From the NCBI GenBank assembly GCA_020635675.1, contig JACJZJ010000001.1, positions 310,001 through 374,000 of the forward strand: a stretch of 64,000 nucleotides of DNA, given 5' to 3'. Source of the stretch: Flavobacteriales bacterium. Its GTDB lineage: Bacteria > Bacteroidota > Bacteroidia > Flavobacteriales_F > PHOS-HE28. Below the pieces are notes generated by a model. The model did no database searches, was not told the origin of the DNA, and saw nothing but the letters and a program-made list of their open reading frames with translations. The position numbers and the translations under genes were made by a program. Of this stretch, positions 18,322 through 26,454 are shown one piece after another. The stretch's first letter is position 1, and each line of letters opens with the position of its first letter.

Positions 18322-19035
18322 TCAGGGTGCGTTCCCGTTGGACTCCCGCTCCAATCTGGATATATCGTCGATCAGCCGATCCACGTCGGCTGTGGAAGTG
18401 CCATCATAGAAGCCACGGATCCGGAGCAAGGGATCGACGAGCACGAAATTCTCCGTGTGCACGAAGTCATCCGGGCCGCCATCGCCCTCGTTCACCGCGG
18501 CGAAATAGGAGCGCCGCGCCAGATCATAGATCTGCTTGCGATCACCGGTGAGGAAATGCCATTTCCCCGGGTCGGCCTGGAACCTGTCCGCATAGCTCCG
18601 GAGCACGGGTACGGAATCCATTTCCGGGGTCACGCTGTGGCTCAGGAGCACGACACGCTCGTCATCCTTGAAGGACCTCTGGACACGGGTCATCTGTCCG
18701 GTCATTTTCGGACAGATGGACGTGCAGGTGGTGAAGAAGAAATCCGCGACGATGATATGGCCCCGGACATCGTCCAAAGTGAGGTGGTTCCCGGTCTGGT
18801 CGATCAGGTCGAAATCATGGATGTGGTGGGTGCCCTGTTCCTTGAGCACGGCGGGGTCCACCAGTCGCTGGTCGAGCTGTGCCGGCTGGAACACCGGGAG
18901 CGTATCGTTCCTCAGCAGCCGATAGCCGATGAACACGGCCAGGGTAAATATGCCCGCCACGATGGATGCGCGAAGGACCAGCGGCCAGGTCCGGTCGCTG
19001 GAGTTCCTTTCGTCACCCGCCCCATTCATACTCAT
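18322..19035 (-). CDS. SCO1/SenC family copper chaperone-like protein
   Basis: 237 residues: one N-terminal membrane anchor (about 20-42, VLRASIVAGIFTLAVFIGYR) and a thioredoxin-like periplasmic domain. The copper ligands are present: CTSIC (CxxxC) in FFFTTCTSICPKMTGQ, and the histidine in DDFVHTENFVLVD. SCO proteins deliver copper to the CuA site of cytochrome c oxidase or act as thiol reductases. Last of a three-gene operon after a small lipoprotein and a DUF2490 barrel; its start overlaps the DUF2490 end by 23 bases. A second start, two codons downstream, is possible. Confidence 0.92.
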   Translation of the reverse strand: MSMNGAGDERNSSDRTWPLVLRASIVAGIFTLAVFIGYRLLRNDTLPVFQPAQLDQRLVDPAVLKEQGTHHIHDFDLIDQTGNHLTLDDVRGHIIVADFFFTTCTSICPKMTGQMTRVQRSFKDDERVVLLSHSVTPEMDSVPVLRSYADRFQADPGKWHFLTGDRKQIYDLARRSYFAAVNEGDGGPDDFVHTENFVLVDPLLRIRGFYDGTSTADVDRLIDDISRLERESNGNAP

Positions 19036-19720
19036 AGCCTATGGAGAAGATCGATCGGTAGCGAAGGTCGGGAAGATGGACCTCCCTGTCGTACCGGTAG
19101 CCGACATTGAATTTGTGACCGCCTCCCAACTTCAATTTGGCCCCGATCCCATAGCGGATCCCGATGAGCCTGTCGCCGGTGTAATGAAAGGCGTGGAAGG
19201 CTTCGGCCTTGAGGTAGGGGTCGAGCGGGAATTTGCGCGTGTTCCACTCCAGGCCGACCTCGTTCCTGAGGATATCACGGATCTTCCAGACGGGTATCCA
19301 TTCGTGCTGGCCCTGGGCCTGGTATTTCACCGCGAGACGTCCGATGTCGCCGACCAGGGTGATCTGCAGGTCCGTCCGCTGCGAATCGGAGTTGTACCGG
19401 TCCCTGAGATTGTAGCGGTGTTCGATGCCGAACCGCAACCAGCGTTCGAACCGGTAGTTGGCGCCGAGGATGGTGTAGAAAAGACGGCCACCGGTCAGGT
19501 TCTCATCGCTCCGATAACCGAGTTCCAGCGTGGTGCGGAACTTCCTGTAGAATCGTTTTTCGTACTGACGGCCCCTTGTCTTGTGAAGGGGTTTCAACTC
19601 GACCGCGGCGCTGACCCAGAGCTCGGACACGTTCCGTGGACGTTCCTGAGGCAGGTCCTGTGCCGACAGCGGGGCCGCCAGCAGGGCCGGAAGGAGAAGG
19701 GCGACCGCGCGGGGCCTCAT
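19013..19720 (-). CDS. DUF2490-family outer-membrane beta-barrel protein
   Basis: 235 residues with signal peptide MRPRAVALLLPALLAAPLSA and alternating polar/aromatic strands to a C-terminal aromatic end (SIFSIGYEYEWGG), as in outer-membrane barrels. Blocks such as LELGYRSDENL, FRYGIEHRYNLRDRY-like and EVGLEWNTRKFPLDPYLKAEAF match the DUF2490 pattern (function unknown in the family). Start set at ATG 19720, which overlaps the stop of the upstream lipoprotein (ATGA); the open frame continues upstream but without signal-peptide character. Sits between a lipoprotein and SCO, suggesting a joint envelope role. Confidence 0.8.
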   Translation of the reverse strand: MRPRAVALLLPALLAAPLSAQDLPQERPRNVSELWVSAAVELKPLHKTRGRQYEKRFYRKFRTTLELGYRSDENLTGGRLFYTILGANYRFERWLRFGIEHRYNLRDRYNSDSQRTDLQITLVGDIGRLAVKYQAQGQHEWIPVWKIRDILRNEVGLEWNTRKFPLDPYLKAEAFHAFHYTGDRLIGIRYGIGAKLKLGGGHKFNVGYRYDREVHLPDLRYRSIFSIGYEYEWGG

Positions 19721-20133
19721 TTCCAATCCTCGACCACGATGTCCGGCACTTCGAACACCTCGCTCTTGGTTCCGATGGACACTGGCGCATAGATCGGTTG
19801 TTGCCCTGACTCGCAGTCGTTCGGGCACTCCGAATAGGCGAACAGGGTGTAGTCCCCCTTCCGTAACCAGGAGAATTTGTACCCTCCGTCCGGACCCGTT
19901 CGCGTGTCGTCATCGAACGTGGCGTGATCGCCGTAGATGATGTACACCCGGTACTCCGGCGCATAGTACTCCACGCCGGTAGGCAATCCGGTGTCCTTGT
20001 TCACTTCCTTGACATACACATGGCCATGGATCTCGGCCCTACCACCGACGCCGGGTTCCTTCGCGCAGGCGGTCATCAGGGAGGCCGCAAGGGCCATGGT
20101 CAATAACGGAGCGGTTCGTGCGATCGGGTCCAT
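19717..20133 (-). CDS. Small lipoprotein with carboxypeptidase-regulatory-like (transthyretin-like) domain
   Basis: 138 residues. Signal peptide with lipobox MTAC (Cys22). The mature part reads as one beta-sandwich: AEIHGHVYVKEVNKDTGLP, then a TGPDGGYKFSWLRKGDYTLFAYSE block like the CarboxypepD_reg fold, ending EVPDIVVEDW. Two cysteines (SECPNDCES) may pair. I do not recognise a named family. First gene of the operon with DUF2490 and SCO. Confidence 0.75.
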   Translation of the reverse strand: MDPIARTAPLLTMALAASLMTACAKEPGVGGRAEIHGHVYVKEVNKDTGLPTGVEYYAPEYRVYIIYGDHATFDDDTRTGPDGGYKFSWLRKGDYTLFAYSECPNDCESGQQPIYAPVSIGTKSEVFEVPDIVVEDWK

Positions 20134-20140
20134 CGGATCG

Positions 20141-20148
20141 TAAAGCTA
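20141..20148 (-). promoter_or_regulatory. -7-like element TAGCTTTA
   Basis: One mismatch (last base) to TAnnTTTG, seven bases before the ATG at 20133. Fits the short-spacing pattern seen at other genes in this window. Confidence 0.35.
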
Positions 20149-20171
20149 GTGTTAAGTGGGGCCCGTTCTTG

Positions 20172-21944
20172 TCAGGCGTAGATCCCCTCGACGATGGACG
20201 TGTACTTCGTGAGGATGGGCTTTCGGCGGAGCTTCAGCGATGGTGTCAGTTCACCACCCTCGATGGTCCAGTCGTCCGGCAGCAGGGCGATCTTCTTGAC
20301 CTGCTCCCAGTGGCCGAAACCGGCGCATTGTTCCTCCACTTCGCGCATGATGCGATCGACCACGCGTTTTTCGGATACCGCTCGTTCCCGGTCCTCGAAC
20401 GGAACCCCTTTCAACCTGCACCAGCCCTGGAGGAAATCGAAGTTGGGCACGATCAGTGCGGCGGGGAATTTCCTGTTCTCCCCGATCACCATCACCTGCT
20501 CGATGAAACGGGAGGCCTTCAGCTTGTTCTCGATCACCTGTGGAGCCACGTACTTTCCGCCGCTGGTCTTGAAGATCTCCTTCTTGCGATCGGTGATGCG
20601 CAGGAAACCTTCCGGGGTCAGTTCGCCGATGTCTCCGGTATGGAGCCAACCGTCGGCATCGAGCGCCTGGGCGGTCAGTGCGGGTTCCTTGAAATAGCCC
20701 AGCATCACGTTGGGGCCCTTCACGACTATCTCTCCATCATCGGCGATGTGCACCTCCACGTGGGGTATCGGCCGCCCGACCGTGCCGAACCGCAGGCCAT
20801 CGTTCCGCTGGTCGTTCACGCTGATCACCGGGGAGGCCTCCGTGAGACCATAGCCTTCCATCACAGGGATGCCGGCCGCGTTGAACACCCGGGCCAGGCG
20901 GGGTTGCAGGGCCGCGCTTCCGCTGGCCACCACCCTGACGTTGCCGCCCAATGCCTCCCTCCATTTGCTGAAGATCAGCTTGCGCGCGACCATCAATTGG
21001 ATGCCGTACAGGATCCCCATGCCGCGAACGTCGTACCGGAGACCAAGGTCCAGGGCCCAGAAGAAAAGCCAGCGTTTGATCCCCTTGAGCTCTTCGCCCT
21101 TGCCGAGGATCCTGTCGTAGATCTTCTCGAGCAGGCGGGGGACCGCGGTGAACACGTCCGGTGCCACTTCGCGGATCCGTTCGCCCAGGTCCTCCAGACT
21201 TTCCTGGAAGTGGACGGCCACGCCGTTGTAGATATAGAGGTACATCAGCATCCGCTCGTAGATGTGGCTCAGCGGGAGAAAGCTGATCGCACGTGCGGAA
21301 CTGTCGACCGGGAACCGCGAGCTGGAATCGATGACGTTGCTGAGCACGTTCCAATGGGTCAGCATCACACCCTTCGGACGCCCGGTGGTCCCGGAGGTAT
21401 AGATGATGGTGGCCAGATCGTCCCGCTTTACGCGATCACGGTACACCTGCAGTTGTTCCTGCTCCTCCGGGCTCCCATCCCTGGGCACTTCGCTCCAGTG
21501 CCGGGCTCCTTCGATATGGTCGAAGGTGAATAAGTGCTTCAGGTCGGTCGCGGTCCGGGATGCCTCCTTCGCTTTCGCGTGGATCTCGGCGTTGGCGCTG
21601 AAACAGACCTCCACCTCACCATGTTGCAGGATGTACGCGTAATCCTCCGGGCTGCTCGTCGGATAAACGGGAACGGTGACCGCGCCGATCTGAAGGACGG
21701 CCTGGTCCACCAGTACCCATTCGCTCCGGTTGCCCGATGCGATCGCCACCTTGTCACCCGGTCCGACGCCAAGGGCCATCAGGCCGTAGGCGATGCGTTC
21801 CGAAAGCCCGACCAGCTCTTCCGTGGAGTACGGCCGCCATATTCCGCCCTCCTTGGTCGTGATGGCGTCGGGACGCGGATAATTGGCGAGCTGGTGCCGT
21901 GGCAGGTCGAATAGTCGTTCCACCTTCTCCATATCGTTGGGCAT
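20172..21944 (-). CDS. Long-chain acyl-CoA synthetase (AMP-dependent ligase)
   Basis: 590-residue AMP-forming acyl-CoA ligase. P-loop-like motif TIIYTSGTTGRPKGVMLTH, VMEGYGLTEASPVIS (adenine site), WLHTGDIGEL and the C-terminal hinge ITDRKKEIFKTSGGKYVAPQ are all in place; length is normal for the bacterial FadD15-like branch. It activates fatty acids with ATP and CoA for lipid synthesis or beta-oxidation. Start ATG 21944 (MPNDMEKVERLFDL); the frame remains open upstream into the neighbouring gene but with no family similarity there. Monocistronic; no lipid genes nearby. Confidence 0.93.
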   Translation of the reverse strand: MPNDMEKVERLFDLPRHQLANYPRPDAITTKEGGIWRPYSTEELVGLSERIAYGLMALGVGPGDKVAIASGNRSEWVLVDQAVLQIGAVTVPVYPTSSPEDYAYILQHGEVEVCFSANAEIHAKAKEASRTATDLKHLFTFDHIEGARHWSEVPRDGSPEEQEQLQVYRDRVKRDDLATIIYTSGTTGRPKGVMLTHWNVLSNVIDSSSRFPVDSSARAISFLPLSHIYERMLMYLYIYNGVAVHFQESLEDLGERIREVAPDVFTAVPRLLEKIYDRILGKGEELKGIKRWLFFWALDLGLRYDVRGMGILYGIQLMVARKLIFSKWREALGGNVRVVASGSAALQPRLARVFNAAGIPVMEGYGLTEASPVISVNDQRNDGLRFGTVGRPIPHVEVHIADDGEIVVKGPNVMLGYFKEPALTAQALDADGWLHTGDIGELTPEGFLRITDRKKEIFKTSGGKYVAPQVIENKLKASRFIEQVMVIGENRKFPAALIVPNFDFLQGWCRLKGVPFEDRERAVSEKRVVDRIMREVEEQCAGFGHWEQVKKIALLPDDWTIEGGELTPSLKLRRKPILTKYTSIVEGIYA

Positions 21945-21976
21945 GGCCAATGCTCCCAATATAGCGGAACCCGGTT

Positions 21977-22678
21977 TCAAACCACGGCCGCTGAAAGCAC
22001 GCGCATGTACTTTTCCACGTATGCGGGGATCGAGCGGGCCTTGTACTGCATGATGTAGCGTGGATGCTCGACAGGGACGATGCGGTCGAAAAGGTGTGAT
22101 CGTTCGTTCAAGCGTCCGAGGTAGGCGGCGTTCTTCCCAGTGCCGATGCAGATGGCCACGTCGGTGCGCATGCCGCGGTCGATGAGCCCGCGGAGCCACT
22201 TCTCCACGAACGGGGTCACCGTCTGCTCCAGGGCCTTGTCGTCGTAGTAGTTGAGATTGACGTATCCACCGTTCGGGCCTTTGCGGGTGAAGCCGAGCGG
22301 ACACAGGGAATGCACGTAGACCTGGCCGTAGAACGCGGCGGGCCCGCCTGCTGCACGCACGACCCTGTAGAAGAAGTCGCTGCTGGGTTCATGCGTGTGC
22401 AGGCCCTTCACGGGAATGCCCAGGTCCGTGGCGCACCTTTTCGTATCCGTGAAAGGGAGGCCCGTACTGCCTGCCCCCAGTCGCCCGGGGTTGATCCCGA
22501 GCATCAGCAGGCGTGGTGAGTTGTCCGCATAGTAGCGGCGATGGAAGCGCGTGACGATCCGGCGGACCTCGGCGGCGTGCGGACCCTTCAGCGGATCCAA
22601 CACCCGGACGTCCTTCGGAAGCTTCAAGCCTTCGAGGGAGAAGGACAGAACGTGGTCCAGCAGACGATCGGACAACAT
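21977..22678 (-). CDS. SMUG2-like (DUF4918) uracil-DNA glycosylase family protein
   Basis: 233 residues with the uracil-DNA glycosylase fold: motif LLMLGINPGRLGAGSTGLPFTD resembles the SMUG GMNPGPFG-type active-site loop, CIGTGKNAAYL follows the core, and VPVEHPRYIMQY near the C-terminus is the HP-containing DNA intercalation motif. Likely removes uracil or oxidised pyrimidines from DNA. Start ATG 22678; the open frame upstream is shadow sequence of the next gene. A near-consensus -7 box (CACCTTTG) lies four bases before it. Confidence 0.83.
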   Translation of the reverse strand: MLSDRLLDHVLSFSLEGLKLPKDVRVLDPLKGPHAAEVRRIVTRFHRRYYADNSPRLLMLGINPGRLGAGSTGLPFTDTKRCATDLGIPVKGLHTHEPSSDFFYRVVRAAGGPAAFYGQVYVHSLCPLGFTRKGPNGGYVNLNYYDDKALEQTVTPFVEKWLRGLIDRGMRTDVAICIGTGKNAAYLGRLNERSHLFDRIVPVEHPRYIMQYKARSIPAYVEKYMRVLSAAVV

Positions 22679-22682
22679 GGGG

Positions 22683-22690
22683 CAAAGGTG
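22683..22690 (-). promoter_or_regulatory. -7-like element CACCTTTG
   Basis: One mismatch to TAnnTTTG, spaced four bases from the ATG at 22678. Confidence 0.35.
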
Positions 22691-22716
22691 GTCGATCGCG
22701 CTTTCCGCGCGCACGG

Positions 22717-24075
22717 TCACGGAAAGGGCCTCAGGCCATCGTTCGTGCGTCTGCCGAAGATCTCCCAATAACGTTCGCTGGTCATGGAGTCCCAATGGAG
22801 GATCCCCTGCTGGAACTGGAATTGTTGGAGCCGGTTCAACATGATCCCCGCGATGATGATCATGGCGAACATGGCGATCACCGCGGTCGGTCGGTGACGC
22901 ACCCATCGGGCGAGATGGCCGATCGGCAGGGCGAGCAGGGCGAGGGTCTCCACCAATGGACGGCATCCGAAACCACCGCCATACCACCAGAGCGCCCAGG
23001 AGAAGACCACGTACCACATGATCGGAAAGAACACGAGAAGGGGAACGGCGATGCGGCGGGAGCGGGGATCCTTCCACATGGCCACCAGCCCGATGAAGCC
23101 CAACAGCACGAGCGGTGAATACACGAACCAGCCCTTCTTGTAGCTGAATAGCCCTTGTAAGATGTGAGGGGATGTGAAGTCGAACCCCTCATCGCCGTAG
23201 GAGTAATAGATGAATTGGCCGGTGGTCGCCCGCCAGTAGAGCACCTGGGGAACGACCGCGAGCGCAAGAAAGGCCAAGGCGACCAACAGATGCGTGCGTA
23301 TCCGGGTCCGGTCGGCACCCGGGGACCCGGGCCAAAGCAGCGGTACGATGGCGACCAGAACGTCCACGGGTCTTGTCAGCAGAATGAGGCCGATCACCAG
23401 GCCGAGCAATGCGGAAAGGCGGACCGTGGGGTGCCGATGCCAACGCTCCGTCAGATCGATGACGGCCGCGAACAGAAAGAAGAGATAACCGTGCGACATG
23501 CCACTGTCGTGGGTCGAATAGAAGAAGAGGTTCGTGCCGAGAGCGAGCACAAGGAGGGCGATCGCGGTATCGCGATCACCGAGGTGCCGGAGCAGCGACC
23601 TGCGCAGCAACAGGAGGCCGAGGCCGACGAACAGGATGCTCGAGAGCGCCACAGCGAGCTGATAGGGCGGGGAATAGCCGGTGGCGTTCATGGGGTCCGA
23701 CCAGCGCATCCACCCGTGGGCGACCAGGAATAGTGGAAGCTCGAACAGCGCCGTGCCGCAGGTGTACTTCAGCACATCACATCCGGTCCGTTCGATATGG
23801 GTCACGCCGTACCAGGTCTGCTCCCCCCGCGGATGCAGGGTTCGGTTCTCCTCGCCCACGAAACCGAGGTGGCAAAGGTCGCCATGGACGAAAAGCGCCG
23901 GCAGGTAGTGGTAGTAACCCTCCACGTCCCAGTTGAGCGTGCGTGATGAGCGCCAGTAGTCGAGCCGGAGCACCTCCTGCACGGCCAGGAAGGCGAACAG
24001 GACGATCACGAGCATGCTCCAGGCCCCCGCTGTTCCACCCGCCGAACGGTGCAGGATGAAGGGCGATCGGTTCAT
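22717..24075 (-). CDS. Polytopic membrane protein, GT-C-like, unknown function
   Basis: 452 residues, about ten or eleven predicted membrane helices (for example AWSMLVIVLFAFLAVQEVL, LSSILFVGLGLLLL, LLVALAFLALAVVPQVLY, AVIAMFAMIIIAGIML). An early periplasmic loop NWDVEGYYHYLPALF has an acidic residue after the first helix, as in GT-C glycosyltransferases that use polyprenyl-phosphate sugars, and YYSYGDEGFDF is a conserved-looking loop. I do not recognise a specific family. Start ATG 24075 overlaps the stop of lptG by four bases (ATGA), so it is the third gene of the tgt-lptG operon; an envelope glycosylation role is inference. Confidence 0.72.
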   Translation of the reverse strand: MNRSPFILHRSAGGTAGAWSMLVIVLFAFLAVQEVLRLDYWRSSRTLNWDVEGYYHYLPALFVHGDLCHLGFVGEENRTLHPRGEQTWYGVTHIERTGCDVLKYTCGTALFELPLFLVAHGWMRWSDPMNATGYSPPYQLAVALSSILFVGLGLLLLRRSLLRHLGDRDTAIALLVLALGTNLFFYSTHDSGMSHGYLFFLFAAVIDLTERWHRHPTVRLSALLGLVIGLILLTRPVDVLVAIVPLLWPGSPGADRTRIRTHLLVALAFLALAVVPQVLYWRATTGQFIYYSYGDEGFDFTSPHILQGLFSYKKGWFVYSPLVLLGFIGLVAMWKDPRSRRIAVPLLVFFPIMWYVVFSWALWWYGGGFGCRPLVETLALLALPIGHLARWVRHRPTAVIAMFAMIIIAGIMLNRLQQFQFQQGILHWDSMTSERYWEIFGRRTNDGLRPFP

Positions 24076-25151
24076 TTCGGAGCGAGCCGGTAGATCCAGA
24101 TACCCACGGCGCCGAAAAGGATGTTCGGAAGCCATACGGCGATCAACGGATCGAGACCGGCGTTGGTCGCGCCCACGGTGGTCAGCTTCATCGCGAAGAT
24201 GTAGAGCAGGACCAGCAGCACCCCCAGGGCCAGGTGCACGCCCGTGCCTCCACGCACCTTGCGGCCGGCGATGCTGACGCCTATCAATGTGAACACGTAG
24301 GTGGCGAACGGATAGGCGGTGCGCCCGTATTTCTCCAACAAGTAGTAGGCCATCGTATCACTGCCCCGCGCGCGCTCCTCTGCGATGAAGCGGTCCAGTT
24401 CGGCCCCGGTCATGCTCATCGCGTTCTCGTTGCGCTGCCCTACGTCGGAGGGTGTGAGGGCAAGTGTCGTGTCGATCAGCGGGCCGCTGAAGGTCCTTTC
24501 GCCGCCCGGCCCCATGGTCCGGATGAAGAAGTCGTGGACATGCCACTTGCCTGACACGGAGTCGTACTGGGCCCTGTCGCTCATCAGCTTGCTCCGCAAC
24601 TCCCCTTTCTCCCAATGTTCCAGACTGAAGCGGTACCCGGTCTTACGCTGGGCATTGAAGGATTCGAAGTATGCGATGACGCCGGGTGCGATCTCCCGGT
24701 GGATGTTCTTTCCCTTCACCTGGAAGGGTGCCCGGATATAGGCCTCTTCGAAGGCGAGCCTGGTGCGGTTCGCGCTCGGAAGCACATAGTGATCGACCAG
24801 GAGGGCCGTGATGGTGAGGATCGTGGCCGACACGAAGTAGGGCCACATGAGACGGGGAAAGCTGACGCCGCTGCTCAGGACCGCGATCACCTCGGTGCGT
24901 TGCGCCAGGCGGCTGGTGAAAAGCAGCACGGCGATGAAGATGAGCAGGCCGCTGAACAGGTTGGAGTAGAAGATGACGAAGTTCAGGTAGTAATCGACCA
25001 CGATCTCGCGAAGGCTCGCGTTCATTTTGGCGAAATCGGCCGTTTTCTCGCTGATGTCGAACACCACGGCCACGGCCATGATCAGCAGGAGGATGAACAG
25101 GAAGGTCCCCAGGAACTGCCGGATGATGTATCGGTCGAGGGTGCGCAGCAC
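24072..25151 (-). CDS. lptG: LptG/YjgP-YjgQ family lipopolysaccharide export permease
   Basis: 359 residues: membrane helices at the N-terminus (FLGTFLFILLLIMAVAVVF), around residues 55-120, and three at the C-terminus (TYVFTLIGVSIAG, LALGVLLVLLYIFAM, LPNILFGAVGIWIY), separated by a large periplasmic beta-rich domain (about 140-265). This is the LptF/LptG architecture of the ABC complex that pulls LPS out of the inner membrane. The start is a GTG (25151): no ATG lies in frame upstream and MLRTLDRYIIRQF is the classic family N-terminus. Located after tgt, a common arrangement in Bacteroidota, and coupled to the membrane protein downstream. Confidence 0.9.
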   Translation of the reverse strand: MLRTLDRYIIRQFLGTFLFILLLIMAVAVVFDISEKTADFAKMNASLREIVVDYYLNFVIFYSNLFSGLLIFIAVLLFTSRLAQRTEVIAVLSSGVSFPRLMWPYFVSATILTITALLVDHYVLPSANRTRLAFEEAYIRAPFQVKGKNIHREIAPGVIAYFESFNAQRKTGYRFSLEHWEKGELRSKLMSDRAQYDSVSGKWHVHDFFIRTMGPGGERTFSGPLIDTTLALTPSDVGQRNENAMSMTGAELDRFIAEERARGSDTMAYYLLEKYGRTAYPFATYVFTLIGVSIAGRKVRGGTGVHLALGVLLVLLYIFAMKLTTVGATNAGLDPLIAVWLPNILFGAVGIWIYRLAPK

Positions 25152-25184
25152 GGAGGTGAAGATCGGTCGTTCGCGATGACGGGA

Positions 25185-26315
25185 TCAGATGCGTTGCTTC
25201 AATCTCGGCACAAGGGTGTTCTTCCAGGTGGTGAAGGTCCCGTCCGTGATCCGGTCCCGCGCTTCCCGCATCAACGCGAGATAAAGGCCCAGGTTGTGCA
25301 GGCTTGCGATCTGCTGCCCCAGCATCTCGTTGCTCGCGAAGAGGTGCCGCACGAACGCCTTGGAGTACGCCGTGTCCACCCACGCTTTGCCATCCGGGTC
25401 CAACGGTCCATGGTCGTCCGCCCACCGCTGATTCTTGATCTGAAGAACGCCCTGACGCGTGAACAGCATGCCGTTGCGACCATTGCGCGTAGGCATCACA
25501 CAATCGAACATGTCCACGCCCAGCGCGATGTTCTCCAGCAGGTTCCATGGTGTGCCCACGCCCATCAGGTAGCGTGGCTTGTCGGCCGGTAGGATGTCGC
25601 AGACCAGTTCGGCCATCGCGTACATCTCGTCCTCGGGCTCGCCCACACTGAGCCCCCCGATCGCATTGCCGGCCATGTCCTTTGCGGCGACCACTTCCGC
25701 GCTTTGCCTGCGCAGCTCCGGGTACGTGCTGCCTTGCACGATCGGGAAAAGGACCTGCTTGTGACCGTATCGGGGCGAGGTGGCCAGGAAACGGTCGATG
25801 CAACGGTCGAGCCAGCGGTGGGTGAGGTGCATGCTCTTTTCCGCATAGTCCTTTTCGCACGGCCAGGGCGTGCATTCATCGAAGGCCATCATGATATCCG
25901 CGCCGATGGTGCGTTGGATGTCCATCACGCCTTCGGGGGTGAAGAGATGCCTGCTTCCATCGATATGGCTGCTGAAGCGCACGCCCTCCTCGGTGATCTT
26001 GCGGATGTCGCTGAGCGAATGCACCTGGAAGCCGCCACTGTCCGTGAGGATCGGGCGGTCCCAGCCGTTGAAGCGGTGAAGCCCGCCCGCATGCGCGATC
26101 ACGTCGATCCCCGGTCGCAGATAGAGATGGTAGGTATTGCCCAGCATGACATGGGCGTCCAGGTCGTCCTTCAACTCGCGTGGGTGCACAGCCTTCACCG
26201 CTCCCAAGGTGCCCACGGGCATGAACACCGGTGTGGGGATCGGACCATGGTCTGTGTGCAACATGCCCCGGCGGGCCTTGCTGGACGGGTCCTTGTCGAG
26301 CGGTTCGAAACGCAT
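25185..26315 (-). CDS. tgt: Queuine tRNA-ribosyltransferase (tRNA-guanine transglycosylase)
   Basis: 376 residues. Exchanges guanine-34 for the queuosine precursor in tRNAs with GUN anticodons. Family motifs: HVMLGNTYHLYLRPG, ILTDSGGFQV (catalytic-site Asp), FPIVQGSTYPELR, AIGGLSVGEP, MGVGTPWNLLENIALGVDMFDCVMPTRNGRNG (nucleophile Asp). The zinc site is changed: where most bacterial enzymes have CxCxxC, this one reads PLDPDGKAWVDTAYSKAF with Gly, Ala and Asp at those places, while the later His in ASLHNLG is kept. Start ATG 26315 opens MRFEPLDKDPSSKA; an in-frame TTG at 26324 belongs to the promoter. First gene of the tgt-lptG operon. Confidence 0.95.
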   Translation of the reverse strand: MRFEPLDKDPSSKARRGMLHTDHGPIPTPVFMPVGTLGAVKAVHPRELKDDLDAHVMLGNTYHLYLRPGIDVIAHAGGLHRFNGWDRPILTDSGGFQVHSLSDIRKITEEGVRFSSHIDGSRHLFTPEGVMDIQRTIGADIMMAFDECTPWPCEKDYAEKSMHLTHRWLDRCIDRFLATSPRYGHKQVLFPIVQGSTYPELRRQSAEVVAAKDMAGNAIGGLSVGEPEDEMYAMAELVCDILPADKPRYLMGVGTPWNLLENIALGVDMFDCVMPTRNGRNGMLFTRQGVLQIKNQRWADDHGPLDPDGKAWVDTAYSKAFVRHLFASNEMLGQQIASLHNLGLYLALMREARDRITDGTFTTWKNTLVPRLKQRI

Positions 26316-26321
26316 GGGCGG

Positions 26322-26329
26322 CAAAGGTA
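26322..26329 (-). promoter_or_regulatory. -7 promoter element TACCTTTG of tgt
   Basis: Exact TAnnTTTG with a six-base gap to the tgt ATG, the same spacing as at 3052 and 30638. Suggests a leaderless mRNA. Confidence 0.6.
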
Positions 26330-26435
26330 GATGGGGAGGGGGCGTCGGATCGGTGGTTCACGACCGGTCGTGGAGTAGCTCCTCGCCTGTTCATAACTGC
26401 TCCGGCCAGGCGGGGCGCTGCCAGGCCCATCCGGG

Positions 26436-26443
26436 TAGTTTCG
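26436..26443 (+). promoter_or_regulatory. -7-like element TAGTTTCG
   Basis: One mismatch to TAnnTTTG, 11 bases before the glycosyltransferase ATG at 26455, in the 139-base divergent region shared with tgt. Confidence 0.35.
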
Positions 26444-26454
26444 CCCTTGGTCGC

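Noticed and set aside
20118..21533. 471-codon plus-strand open frame
   Set aside because: Antisense to the acyl-CoA synthetase, which has all AMP-ligase motifs.
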